Shown piece by piece: positions 30,574-37,026 of a DNA stretch of 37,026 bases. How positions within the stretch are numbered: the stretch's first letter is position 1; every line of letters starts with the position of its first letter. A model generated the notes under the pieces. The model had not been told where the DNA came from. It did not search any database and was given only the letters and a program-made list of their open reading frames with translations. Location: positions 1-37,026 of the forward strand of contig JAGKVC010000019.1 of NCBI GenBank assembly GCA_021152595.1. Reading direction: 5' to 3'. The stretch is from Clostridia bacterium (GTDB lineage Bacteria; Bacillota; Clostridia; Oscillospirales; Ruminococcaceae). A program made the translations under genes and the position numbers.

Positions 30574-30825
30574 GTGTTTTTTTGAGATTTGTCGGATTTT
30601 GTTGCTGTTCAGACTTCTTTTTCTGATTCTGAACAGTCTGTGCTTGGCATCGCGGATCTGCTGTGCGTGTTTACAGGTTACGAGCAAACCGATTGTTTAG
30701 AGTATTATAATCTGCCATTAGAAGATAACCTGAACACCGCCATTGTAAACCTCACCTTATCTGTGAATGAATTTGTACCGACTTTCGGCAATGCTTTTCT
30801 ATTATATGATTTATAGCGATAATTG
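30574..30825. other. Intergenic stretch; only a dubious short open frame
   Basis: The stretch is A/T-richer than its surroundings. A 75-codon rightward frame (30589-30816) starts with TTG without a ribosome-binding site and shows no known domain, so it was not called. GTTCAGA/TCTGAAC (7 bp) forms a hairpin near 30610-30637. No U-tract terminator for the leftward gene ending at 30826 falls in this direction. Confidence 0.4.
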
Positions 30826-33528
30826 TCAGGGCGACGTTCTGTATCTCATCAGCGCACGCTTCATCAAGGTCAGATCGGCCGCATTGAGCTGATTGTCATC
30901 TGAGAAATCGGCAGTCTTCCAGTTCGGAAGATTCTTTTTTTCTGTGAGCAGCCATTTTTGCAGCAGCACAGCATCTGCTGTATCAAATGATCCGTCCGCA
31001 TTCACATCACCGGCAACCGGTTCTGTATGCACCAATTTTAGTCTGTTGGTCGATAATGTATTCTTATTGTCAAACCGCACCGTCGGATTTTTGCCTTCTG
31101 CGAGCGGATTGTCGCTGTCGTACATCGCAAGGCAGATTGCCGCATTTTCATTCAGCGTTCCATTATATTCAAAAAGATATGTTTTTTCTGCACTGTCACG
31201 GAAAGAACCCTTTTCGATTCTGACCGGTTTCCCGAAATCTGCGATTTTGTTTCCGCCGGAATCCGCAATCTCTGCGCACAGATCAATGTTGAAATATGCT
31301 GGTGCCAGACCGGTGTTCCGGATTCTTACGGCGAGTTTGTTTCCGTATCGTGCCGCAGAAGTGACGGTGAAATTGTAACCCAGTCTGTTGCACATTTCAT
31401 CAATGACATCCTTCTGTTCCTGATAGAATTCATAGCTGCAATGGCTGTCCTGATCGAGTGCAAAGATCGACATGTGCGGAATCTCAATCGTCTCGCGGAA
31501 CCGCTGCGGCGTCCAGTTCACAAGCGAATACTCATTTTCTCTGACCGTGTCGCGCATCCACGCATACGGCCAGTAATTCTCGCCGACGACCGGCATATTC
31601 GCACGATAAGTCGGCAGCAGGCTCCATTCCACATTCGGTGTAGAGATCAGACCGTCATCGCGCTTTGTGATGCCGATGGACAGCGCATACTGATAGATCT
31701 CACCCCGTGCATTTGAAGGCAGCACGAGCAGCGACTTTTGAAATGCCGCAGCATAGCAGTCCAGCATATCCTTCTGAATATCCAGCGATGGCATATATTT
31801 CTCATCGCCGACCGCAAACGAATTATGCCATTCCCCGTAATCGCCGAATGGCCGGACGTCCACAAATTCCACTCTGGGGTCACCGTCATATTTTTTTGCC
31901 AGCGCTTTCACAAAATCCTTATGCGCCTGCAAATAGACCGGATCATCCCACTTCGGAAATACGATTTTCTCACCCGGATTGTCCCGGGAATCCGCTGTGT
32001 ATTTCTGTGCGCCTGCGTCATAAACCCACTGCGGCACATAATCCTCTGCCAGATACGACGAATACGGCATGATGCGGATACCGTAGGTCAGCCCGTGCGT
32101 TTCGCATGCATCGAGCATTTCATCTATTTCGTCCCATTTGTATACGCCCTTTTCCGGGTTCAGGTCATTCCAGTGCGGCGAACCGCTGACGATCGTTGTC
32201 ACATCCCATGCACGGTTATTCGCAGAGCCGCCGATGCCGTACTGATAGCCCTGCGTCGAGTCGATCATATACGGCGCATATGCGGTCATCACAAAGCCCT
32301 TGTGCGGATTGGAAACTGCTTTGCCCGATATTTCTGTTTCATAAATCTCTGTCGGAATCCCGAGATTATAGCCGTCATCACCGATGCCAGCGGGTGCTGC
32401 CTTCGGGAAAAGCTGTTCGGAGACCATTTCCGCCATTTTGTCTGCACCGAGCGCGTTCAGATGCAGTTCATCCGCGGTATAATACGCTTTCTGCGCGAAA
32501 TACCGGTTCTCCAGACAGAACTCAAGCCATGGGCGGAACAGGTCAATTTCGCCGGTCTGTTCGGTCGCCGCGAGATCGTCCAGTACAGTATCGAACCACC
32601 GGGACTCCGGAAGCGGATACTTGAAAAGGTCATTTTCCTGACAGTGCTGCCTGACCAGATAAACTGTCATGCCTTTGGCTTTTGCGCGGTGAATCATGTC
32701 TGTCATGTTTGTGATGTAATCACTTGCGTCCACCGCATCCGGATTCTTCTGATACGCTTTGATATAATCATTGATGCCGACCGCAAGCAGCATAAGATCG
32801 CCGCTTTTGCCGTAATGCTCGGCAGTCCCGAACAAGGAACGGCGCAGGTCAGCAGATGTTATGCCGCTTGCCGAAATGTTCCGGACATCGTATTTGTTCG
32901 TATCTGCATACTTCCACAGATACTGTCCCCAGCCGTGAACGGCATCATCCGGAGTATTATAGCAGCTTGCAGCGGTGGAATCGCCGCCGATCCAGATTGT
33001 CGGCTTTGTCAATGTACCTGAGGAGGTCTGCTCAATTTCCAGCGCGCTGATTGAAAATTCCGTTCCCACGCCGGAACCTGCATAGATGTTCAGCTGCCCG
33101 TCTGTGACCGGAATTGTGAAGGAATCGACTGCATTGCTGCCGGTCAGGAAGAAAAGCTGCGGGATGCCCTCCGCCGTGATCGTTGTGGACTGCACATCAC
33201 CGGTTGTGACCGTGATTTTGTAGACACCGACCGGAAGATCAACCTGGAAAACATGATTCGATACATTCGATTTGAAGCGCACCGCATCCGCAAGTGCGCC
33301 CTTGCCGCTTGCGGCAACATTCTCAACGGCACTTGTATTTGCAAAGCCGTATCCCTTTGCGGAGTCATAGCCTTCCGATGCAGATACGCCGATATAGCCG
33401 TCTGCGGCGCCAAGTCCGCCGAAATCAAAGCGTTTTGTAATCAGCGATGCGGCTGCTGCTTCGGTTTGCAGCGGAAGTGGCAGGATTGCCATAGCAGCGG
33501 CAAGGACTGCGGCGATGATTCGTTTCAT
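30826..33528 (-). CDS. Secreted CE12 rhamnogalacturonan acetylesterase fused to a TIM-barrel/DUF4832-like module and a dockerin
   Basis: The 900-residue protein is exported (signal peptide about 1-24, M-K-R-I-I-A-A-V start). Residues 30-170 form the beta-sandwich seen before CE12 esterases (F-D-F-G-G…G-Y-G-F). The SGNH/CE12 domain follows: G-G-D-S-T with the nucleophile near 183, G-I-N-D-Y near 250 and D-E-L-H-L-N near 353. Residues 400-570 start N-P-H-K-G-F and look like a glycosidase-like TIM barrel (Y-K-W-D-E-I-D, V-D-V-R-P-F-G-D-Y-G-E-W-H). A DUF4832-like beta domain ends near 810. A type I dockerin (G-D-V-N-A-D-G and D-F-S-D-D-N-Q) closes the protein. GAGGAGG 8 nt upstream sets the start. 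The likely target is acetylated rhamnogalacturonan I; the barrel's activity is unknown. Confidence 0.88.
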   Translation of the reverse strand: MKRIIAAVLAAAMAILPLPLQTEAAAASLITKRFDFGGLGAADGYIGVSASEGYDSAKGYGFANTSAVENVAASGKGALADAVRFKSNVSNHVFQVDLPVGVYKITVTTGDVQSTTITAEGIPQLFFLTGSNAVDSFTIPVTDGQLNIYAGSGVGTEFSISALEIEQTSSGTLTKPTIWIGGDSTAASCYNTPDDAVHGWGQYLWKYADTNKYDVRNISASGITSADLRRSLFGTAEHYGKSGDLMLLAVGINDYIKAYQKNPDAVDASDYITNMTDMIHRAKAKGMTVYLVRQHCQENDLFKYPLPESRWFDTVLDDLAATEQTGEIDLFRPWLEFCLENRYFAQKAYYTADELHLNALGADKMAEMVSEQLFPKAAPAGIGDDGYNLGIPTEIYETEISGKAVSNPHKGFVMTAYAPYMIDSTQGYQYGIGGSANNRAWDVTTIVSGSPHWNDLNPEKGVYKWDEIDEMLDACETHGLTYGIRIMPYSSYLAEDYVPQWVYDAGAQKYTADSRDNPGEKIVFPKWDDPVYLQAHKDFVKALAKKYDGDPRVEFVDVRPFGDYGEWHNSFAVGDEKYMPSLDIQKDMLDCYAAAFQKSLLVLPSNARGEIYQYALSIGITKRDDGLISTPNVEWSLLPTYRANMPVVGENYWPYAWMRDTVRENEYSLVNWTPQRFRETIEIPHMSIFALDQDSHCSYEFYQEQKDVIDEMCNRLGYNFTVTSAARYGNKLAVRIRNTGLAPAYFNIDLCAEIADSGGNKIADFGKPVRIEKGSFRDSAEKTYLFEYNGTLNENAAICLAMYDSDNPLAEGKNPTVRFDNKNTLSTNRLKLVHTEPVAGDVNADGSFDTADAVLLQKWLLTEKKNLPNWKTADFSDDNQLNAADLTLMKRALMRYRTSP

Positions 33529-33615
33529 GTCCGGAACCTCCTCAATTATGCGTATCCTATCACGAGAAAAAGCCTGTTTCATAGTCAAAAAGCTGGAACA
33601 GATATTCCTGCCTGT

Positions 33616-33644
33616 ATTATAGCACATCTCGCCTGAAATAGCAA
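33616..33644 (-). promoter_or_regulatory. Promoter of the CE12/dockerin gene
   Basis: Leftward, TTGCTA (33639-33644), 17 bp with TG before the -10, and a perfect TATAAT (33616-33621), about 88 nt upstream of the start codon. Confidence 0.75.
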
Positions 33645-33697
33645 TTATAATTCCGGACAGATATTGACTTGCCGCAGCTGTTTCGATGCATGTGCCT

Positions 33698-33732
33698 GAA
33701 AAAAAGCCGGAGACCGCAGCGGGTCTCCGGCT
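33698..33732 (-). terminator. Terminator after the anti-sigma-like gene
   Basis: Leftward, AGCCGGAGACC and GGTCTCCGGCT (33722-33732 and 33705-33715) form a perfect 11-bp stem with a 6-nt loop, followed by TTTTTTTC. It separates the sigma/sensor operon from the CE12 gene. Confidence 0.9.
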
Positions 33733-33798
33733 CTGATGAAGAAGTGAATCGTGAAAAAGTAAATCATACGCTTGCAGTTTCGCTTTGCGAAACATGGC

Positions 33799-36207
33799 TC
33801 ACGGCGCGGTGATCGCGTAAGAGGATACATTGTCGCCGTCTATGGTGATGACATGATCTATTTCGCCGGGCATCTGTGATTCGGATGCAGGGGTAAGCAT
33901 CTCCGCAACAGTCAAGTGAATGACACCGTTTTCAATATACACGCCCCTTGTTATGAGCTGCTGCGTAGACGCACCGGCTTGTTTCAGAATGATCTGATCG
34001 GATCCGTCCGGATTGCAGAGGATTACGCGCTTATTGGAGCCGGTTGTGCAGATGATTTTCTGCATACCCGGAACGACTGTGGGGAGAATACTGCAGAGGA
34101 TGTCTGTTGGAACGTCTGCAATCACGGTGCATGAACCGTCCTTCAAATTGCCTTTGCAATACTGGCTGTTCCGATTCATGAATGTGACAGTACCGTCATC
34201 CTCCGAGACGGAAATAAGATTTCCGCAGAAGTCCCATCCGGAAGTATCAATCAGATCATAAGTATCGCCGTCAGAATATTTGCGCAGCTGGGCTGTCTGA
34301 AGCTGTGGTTTTGCCCCTGCCATGATGCCGGAATAAACTGCATTCTCTGAAACGATTACGGTTTCGTGCAGTGTACTAAAGCTTTCCATGTAGCTGAGCT
34401 CTCCTGTTTTCAGATCCAGAATTGCGCGGCCAATAGGCCCTTGAGGGATATACGGATCCCCGATTGTATGTCCGGTCAGGTAAAGGCTGAGCTTTGTCGG
34501 CCTGCCGGATGCATCCTGTGAAAAGCCGGCTACAGTACTGAATCGGATATTCTCGGTCGGATTGCCATATTGATCTTCCGTCACTTCAGCCATTGACAGC
34601 ACTTCTGACAAGCTGCCGTCAGGATTGATCTCATACAGTACATCATCCAGGCTCACCAGATTCATGCCGTCAGTGATAAAGAAATGCTGTTCTGCATCTG
34701 TCTCCGTAAGACCGGGGAGTGTGAATGTTTCATATTCAGTATCTCCGCCGGTTTTGCGGGCGCGCATGGAATTGCTGAGATCATAGAAATATGTGTCATC
34801 TTCTGCATTCAGATAGTACCCTGCTGTATGGCGGAACAAGCGGAGTTTTCCTTTTCCGCCGAGGAAATTGGTTTCCATGCTGTCCTCTGCGGATGCCTGT
34901 ACCTCATCGGTCTGTTCGGCGGTCTGCGGCTGTTCCGGCGCATAGTTTTCGCCGAAATACTGATATTCGCCGGTTTCCTTGTTCACCTGCACAATTTGTT
35001 CGCCGTTTTTGCCTTCCTTCGGCAGTGTGAAAATGATATGTTCGCCGGTATCGAAGAGGATAAAATCAGACATCTCACCGGTCGGATCGGTTTCCCAGAG
35101 AGATTCTGATTCCACCACGAAATAATCTGTTTCTTCGGTGACAGCAAGATCGCTGACTGACAATCCGGTGAAGCCGTTCTGATATTTCACGGAGAATTGA
35201 TACATTCTGTCGTTCAGCAGATGATTCTTGAGAAACTGATCGCTCGCGGTGGGATATGATTCCGTCAGTATACTCGATTCACGGCTGTCGCTTTCCCCAT
35301 GTAATGGGGTGCACATGAGAGAAACCGGGCCGCTTGCTGCGGGACTTGAATGGAGCGAATAGATGCAGTCATCTTTTATCAGCCATTCCTGGAGCTCCTG
35401 TTCTGGCCATTGCGGCGCCTGCTTATAATCTTCCCGCATAGTAAGGTCGGCAACAATGCTGGCATTTCGAATGTCATTGAGCGGTGCGGCATATATCTGA
35501 TTACTGAAATCCGAATAGTAAACATTTTTGCCGTCTGAACAAACATTGCCGTAATCAATGAACTGATAGAGCGGGCTGCCGTTCAGATTCAGAATGACAT
35601 AGGGCTTCGGTTCTCCGTCGAGCCACGAATCTTCCACGAAAGCGCTCAGAAAATACTGACCATCACAGAGCTTCCGGATGGTGCAGGGCTGCCACGGTAC
35701 AGCAGAAAAGAGTGTTCCATTGCCATAGCTGTCTTCTGTAACCAATTTATGCTCAAGGCAGAAATAGAGCTGTTCGCCATCGGTCAGGAGCCTGCCGCCG
35801 CCATGTGTGTGCCGCTCTGTACCGGTGCTGCCGTTGACGGACCATTGCAGGTAATCCACCTCCGATCCGTCGGAAGAATACTCAATCGGGAGGTAATAGT
35901 TGTTATCATCACGGAAAAGCATATTGCCGTCTGTGCCGACAAAGCCTTTGATCTCTCCGTGTCCGCAGAAGAAATTATACTGCGCATCACTGCTTCCATC
36001 GCCGGGATTCGCATGCAGCCTGTCGCGGTAATTGTAGCCAATTCCGCCGATGACAACTGCAATGGCTGCTGCGATTGCACCGATGCCCAGGCTCAGCCGT
36101 CGGATGGAACGGCGGTTCTTTTGTGCGGAGGCATCCCAGGTAAAGGCTTCTTCGATTTTATTCTTGCTGATGCGATCCATGATCTTGATGTAATCCTGAT
36201 CTTTCAT
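33799..36207 (-). CDS. Membrane-anchored, probably sensory anti-sigma-type protein with a large extracellular domain
   Basis: The 802-residue protein starts with about 35 cytoplasmic residues (D-R-I-S-K-N-K-I-E-E-A-F), then one membrane helix near 38-58 (I-G-A-I-A-A-A-I-A-V-V-I-G-G-I). A roughly 740-residue outer domain follows. The outer part has recurring D-G-x-x-L/V-Y-F/Y lines (D-G-E-Q-L-Y-F, D-G-K-N-V-Y-Y, E-N-A-V-Y-S-G), suggesting a beta-propeller or similar repeat fold. No zinc anti-sigma motif was found. The ATG overlaps the sigma-factor stop as ATGA, with AAGGAGG 7 nt upstream, so the two are translated together. An anti-sigma or sensor role follows from context and topology, not from a recognised domain. 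Confidence 0.75.
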   Translation of the reverse strand: MKDQDYIKIMDRISKNKIEEAFTWDASAQKNRRSIRRLSLGIGAIAAAIAVVIGGIGYNYRDRLHANPGDGSSDAQYNFFCGHGEIKGFVGTDGNMLFRDDNNYYLPIEYSSDGSEVDYLQWSVNGSTGTERHTHGGGRLLTDGEQLYFCLEHKLVTEDSYGNGTLFSAVPWQPCTIRKLCDGQYFLSAFVEDSWLDGEPKPYVILNLNGSPLYQFIDYGNVCSDGKNVYYSDFSNQIYAAPLNDIRNASIVADLTMREDYKQAPQWPEQELQEWLIKDDCIYSLHSSPAASGPVSLMCTPLHGESDSRESSILTESYPTASDQFLKNHLLNDRMYQFSVKYQNGFTGLSVSDLAVTEETDYFVVESESLWETDPTGEMSDFILFDTGEHIIFTLPKEGKNGEQIVQVNKETGEYQYFGENYAPEQPQTAEQTDEVQASAEDSMETNFLGGKGKLRLFRHTAGYYLNAEDDTYFYDLSNSMRARKTGGDTEYETFTLPGLTETDAEQHFFITDGMNLVSLDDVLYEINPDGSLSEVLSMAEVTEDQYGNPTENIRFSTVAGFSQDASGRPTKLSLYLTGHTIGDPYIPQGPIGRAILDLKTGELSYMESFSTLHETVIVSENAVYSGIMAGAKPQLQTAQLRKYSDGDTYDLIDTSGWDFCGNLISVSEDDGTVTFMNRNSQYCKGNLKDGSCTVIADVPTDILCSILPTVVPGMQKIICTTGSNKRVILCNPDGSDQIILKQAGASTQQLITRGVYIENGVIHLTVAEMLTPASESQMPGEIDHVITIDGDNVSSYAITAP

Positions 36208-36770
36208 CGTAACCCCTCCTTTTCCAGATAGGTTTTTAGTGCCTGGCGGGTGCGCAGAAGCGTCATCTTGACCTTGCTCTGCCCGACGCCGCAGCGGGCA
36301 GCGATCTCCTTGATGCTCAGGTCTGACCAATACCGCAGCACAAACATAACACGGGCTTCTGCCGGCAGATCATCCAGAAAGTGGTCCAGCGCATCGCCGA
36401 TCGCAATGGTATCTATGACCGCTTCGATGGAATCAGGAGCGGCAAGCGTTTCCTCAATTTCTGTCAGCGCGACAGCAAATTCACCGCCGCCGCGTTTGTT
36501 TCTGTGTGCCGCCGTGCGTCGGTTGCAGGCAAGATTGCGCGCAATGACGCTGATATATGCCGCGAGACTGTGCGGCTTTTCCGGCGGAATCGTCTCCCAG
36601 AGCTTCATGAGTGTATCGTTCATGCATTCCTCGGCGTCCTCGCGGCTTCCGAGGATGTTTTGCGCAATGCAGCGGCAGAGCTTTCCGTATTTCTCCTGTG
36701 TGCCCGCCAGCGCTGCCTGATCACGCTGTGAAAATAATCCGAGTAACTCGGCATCTGTGAGCTTCGGCAT
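36204..36770 (-). CDS. ECF-type RNA polymerase sigma factor
   Basis: The 188-residue protein has sigma region 2 in the N-terminal half (L-G-S-R-E-D-A-E-E-C-M-N-D-T-L near residue 41, then A-A-Y-I-S-V-I-A-R-N-L-A near 70). Region 4 is near the C-terminus (L-P-A-E-A-R-V-M-F-V-L-R-Y, then the helix-turn-helix L-S-I-K-E-I-A-A-R-C-G-V-G-Q-S-K-V-K). Regions 1 and 3 are absent, as in ECF factors. GGAGGGA lies upstream of the ATG. It is cotranscribed with the membrane partner and driven by a sigma-A-like promoter. Target genes are unknown; the neighbouring CE12 gene has a sigma-A-like promoter of its own. Confidence 0.92.
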   Translation of the reverse strand: MPKLTDAELLGLFSQRDQAALAGTQEKYGKLCRCIAQNILGSREDAEECMNDTLMKLWETIPPEKPHSLAAYISVIARNLACNRRTAAHRNKRGGGEFAVALTEIEETLAAPDSIEAVIDTIAIGDALDHFLDDLPAEARVMFVLRYWSDLSIKEIAARCGVGQSKVKMTLLRTRQALKTYLEKEGLR

Positions 36771-36824
36771 GCTGTCATCTCCCTCCGTTTGGTTTTGAGG
36801 CCCTCTATATAATTCGACAATAAT

Positions 36825-36853
36825 ATGATAGCACAGGTCACAGCTTTTTTCAA
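36825..36853 (-). promoter_or_regulatory. Promoter of the sigma factor operon
   Basis: Leftward, TTGAAA (36848-36853), 17 bp with TG before the -10, and TATCAT (36825-36830), about 55 nt upstream of the sigma-factor start. A second A/T-rich block (36805-36813) shows no matching -35. Confidence 0.65.
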
Positions 36854-36896
36854 TCTATTTTGTGATGCTCTGCATATTCCGGTAACGAATCTACGA

Positions 36897-36925
36897 TAAA
36901 AACAGCAGCGCCCCGCGGGGCGCTG
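36897..36925 (-). terminator. Leftward terminator upstream of the sigma operon
   Basis: A perfect 20-bp palindrome, CAGCGCCCCGCGGGGCGCTG (36906-36925), is followed leftward by CTGTTTTTATC. It would stop leftward transcription coming from beyond the window and insulate the sigma promoter. Confidence 0.65.
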
Positions 36926-36935
36926 TGCAGCCTGT

Positions 36936-36967
36936 CGAAAAAGTCCAGCGAAAGCTGGGCTTTTTCG
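36936..36967. terminator. Bidirectional terminator hairpin
   Basis: CGAAAAAG-CCAGC/GCTGG-CTTTTTCG with a GAAA tetraloop gives a stem of about 13 bp with one mismatch; U-rich tracts exist on both strands. Confidence 0.75.
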
Positions 36968-36975
36968 CATTTATG

Positions 36976-36984
36976 TGGTATAAT
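36976..36984 (+). promoter_or_regulatory. Extended -10 promoter for the gene at the right edge
   Basis: TGG directly followed by TATAAT (36979-36984) is an extended -10. No good -35 lies 17 bp upstream. A ribosome-binding site (AAGGGAG) and an ATG follow within 25 nt. Confidence 0.5.
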
Positions 36985-37008
36985 ATAGGTGAAGGGAGCT
37001 GAGTAGAA

Positions 37009-37026
37009 TGCTGAGCGAAAACAGAG
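37009..37026 (+). CDS. Start of a rightward gene (partial, six codons)
   Basis: ATG at 37009 is preceded by AAGGGAG with about 9 nt spacing and by an extended -10 promoter. Only M-L-S-E-N-R is visible before the window ends, so the product cannot be named. Confidence 0.5.

Noticed and set aside
30589..30816. Short rightward frame of 75 codons
   Set aside because: It starts with TTG without a ribosome-binding site, lies in A/T-rich intergenic DNA and has no recognisable domain; kept only as a note on the gap.
31738..33021. 427-codon rightward open frame opposite the CE12 gene
   Set aside because: It is antisense to recognised catalytic motifs and has no ribosome-binding site.

Overview
The window looks like the chromosome of an anaerobic, fibre-degrading Clostridium-class Firmicute, most probably a Ruminococcus or close relative. 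Two large secreted plant-wall enzymes carry type I dockerins, which points to cellulosome assembly. Shine-Dalgarno sites are strong (AAGGAGG type), promoters are sigma-A-like (TTGACA-17 bp-TATAAT), and housekeeping genes such as mazF, mtaB and the single-chain purL have Clostridia-like forms. No tRNA, rRNA, CRISPR array, insertion sequence or prophage was seen.

Layout, left to right. 1-2.3 kb (+): the end of a copper P-type ATPase gene with a C-terminal HMA domain, a nitroreductase, a zinc-ribbon membrane protein, a promoter/terminator pair that may make a small RNA or attenuated leader, and a membrane protein. 2.4-6.5 kb (+): a tightly packed 7-deazaguanine (queuosine precursor) operon, queD-queE-(papain-like/GNAT fusion)-(HAD phosphatase)-folE-queC. 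6.5-8.3 kb (+): an EEP-fold phosphatase/nuclease, a SUKH protein and an apparently internally deleted methyltransferase. 8.3-12.5 kb (+): a repeat-rich gap, queF (which completes preQ1 synthesis), an esterase remnant that has lost its stop codon, and a GH43-CBM6-dockerin-CE1 arabinoxylanase/esterase. 12.5-13.0 kb: a dense array of hairpins with a duplicated ~82-bp repeat.

13.0-23.5 kb (-): two or more leftward operons holding ispE, an alpha/beta hydrolase, a CPBP protease, a leucine-rich-repeat protein, a CYTH protein, a HEPN/MNT pair, a membrane protein, rlmH, a WalJ-like metallo-hydrolase, murA, two cyclophilins and mazF. 23.5-24.6 kb: three 96-bp tandem repeats, each with a promoter, the last of which points into a structured non-coding RNA candidate. 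This is followed by a convergent HPr-like gene with its own promoter and a 167-nt leader. 24.6-29.7 kb (+): mtaB and purL. 29.7-30.6 kb: strong terminators and a CwlD-like amidase that has lost its N-terminus. 30.8-36.8 kb (-): a CE12 esterase/TIM-barrel/dockerin protein and an ECF sigma factor with a membrane-anchored, probably sensory partner. The first codons of another rightward gene lie at the right edge.

How the genes work together: FolE, QueD, QueE, QueC and QueF form a complete GTP-to-preQ1 route. The GH43/CE1 and CE12 enzymes target arabinoxylan and rhamnogalacturonan, and the sigma/membrane-sensor pair beside CE12 could couple wall or substrate sensing to such genes (inference). The most unusual items are the tandem-promoter repeats with the RNA candidate, the CE12-TIM-barrel fusion, the papain-like/GNAT fusion in the queuosine operon, and several genes caught in decay.
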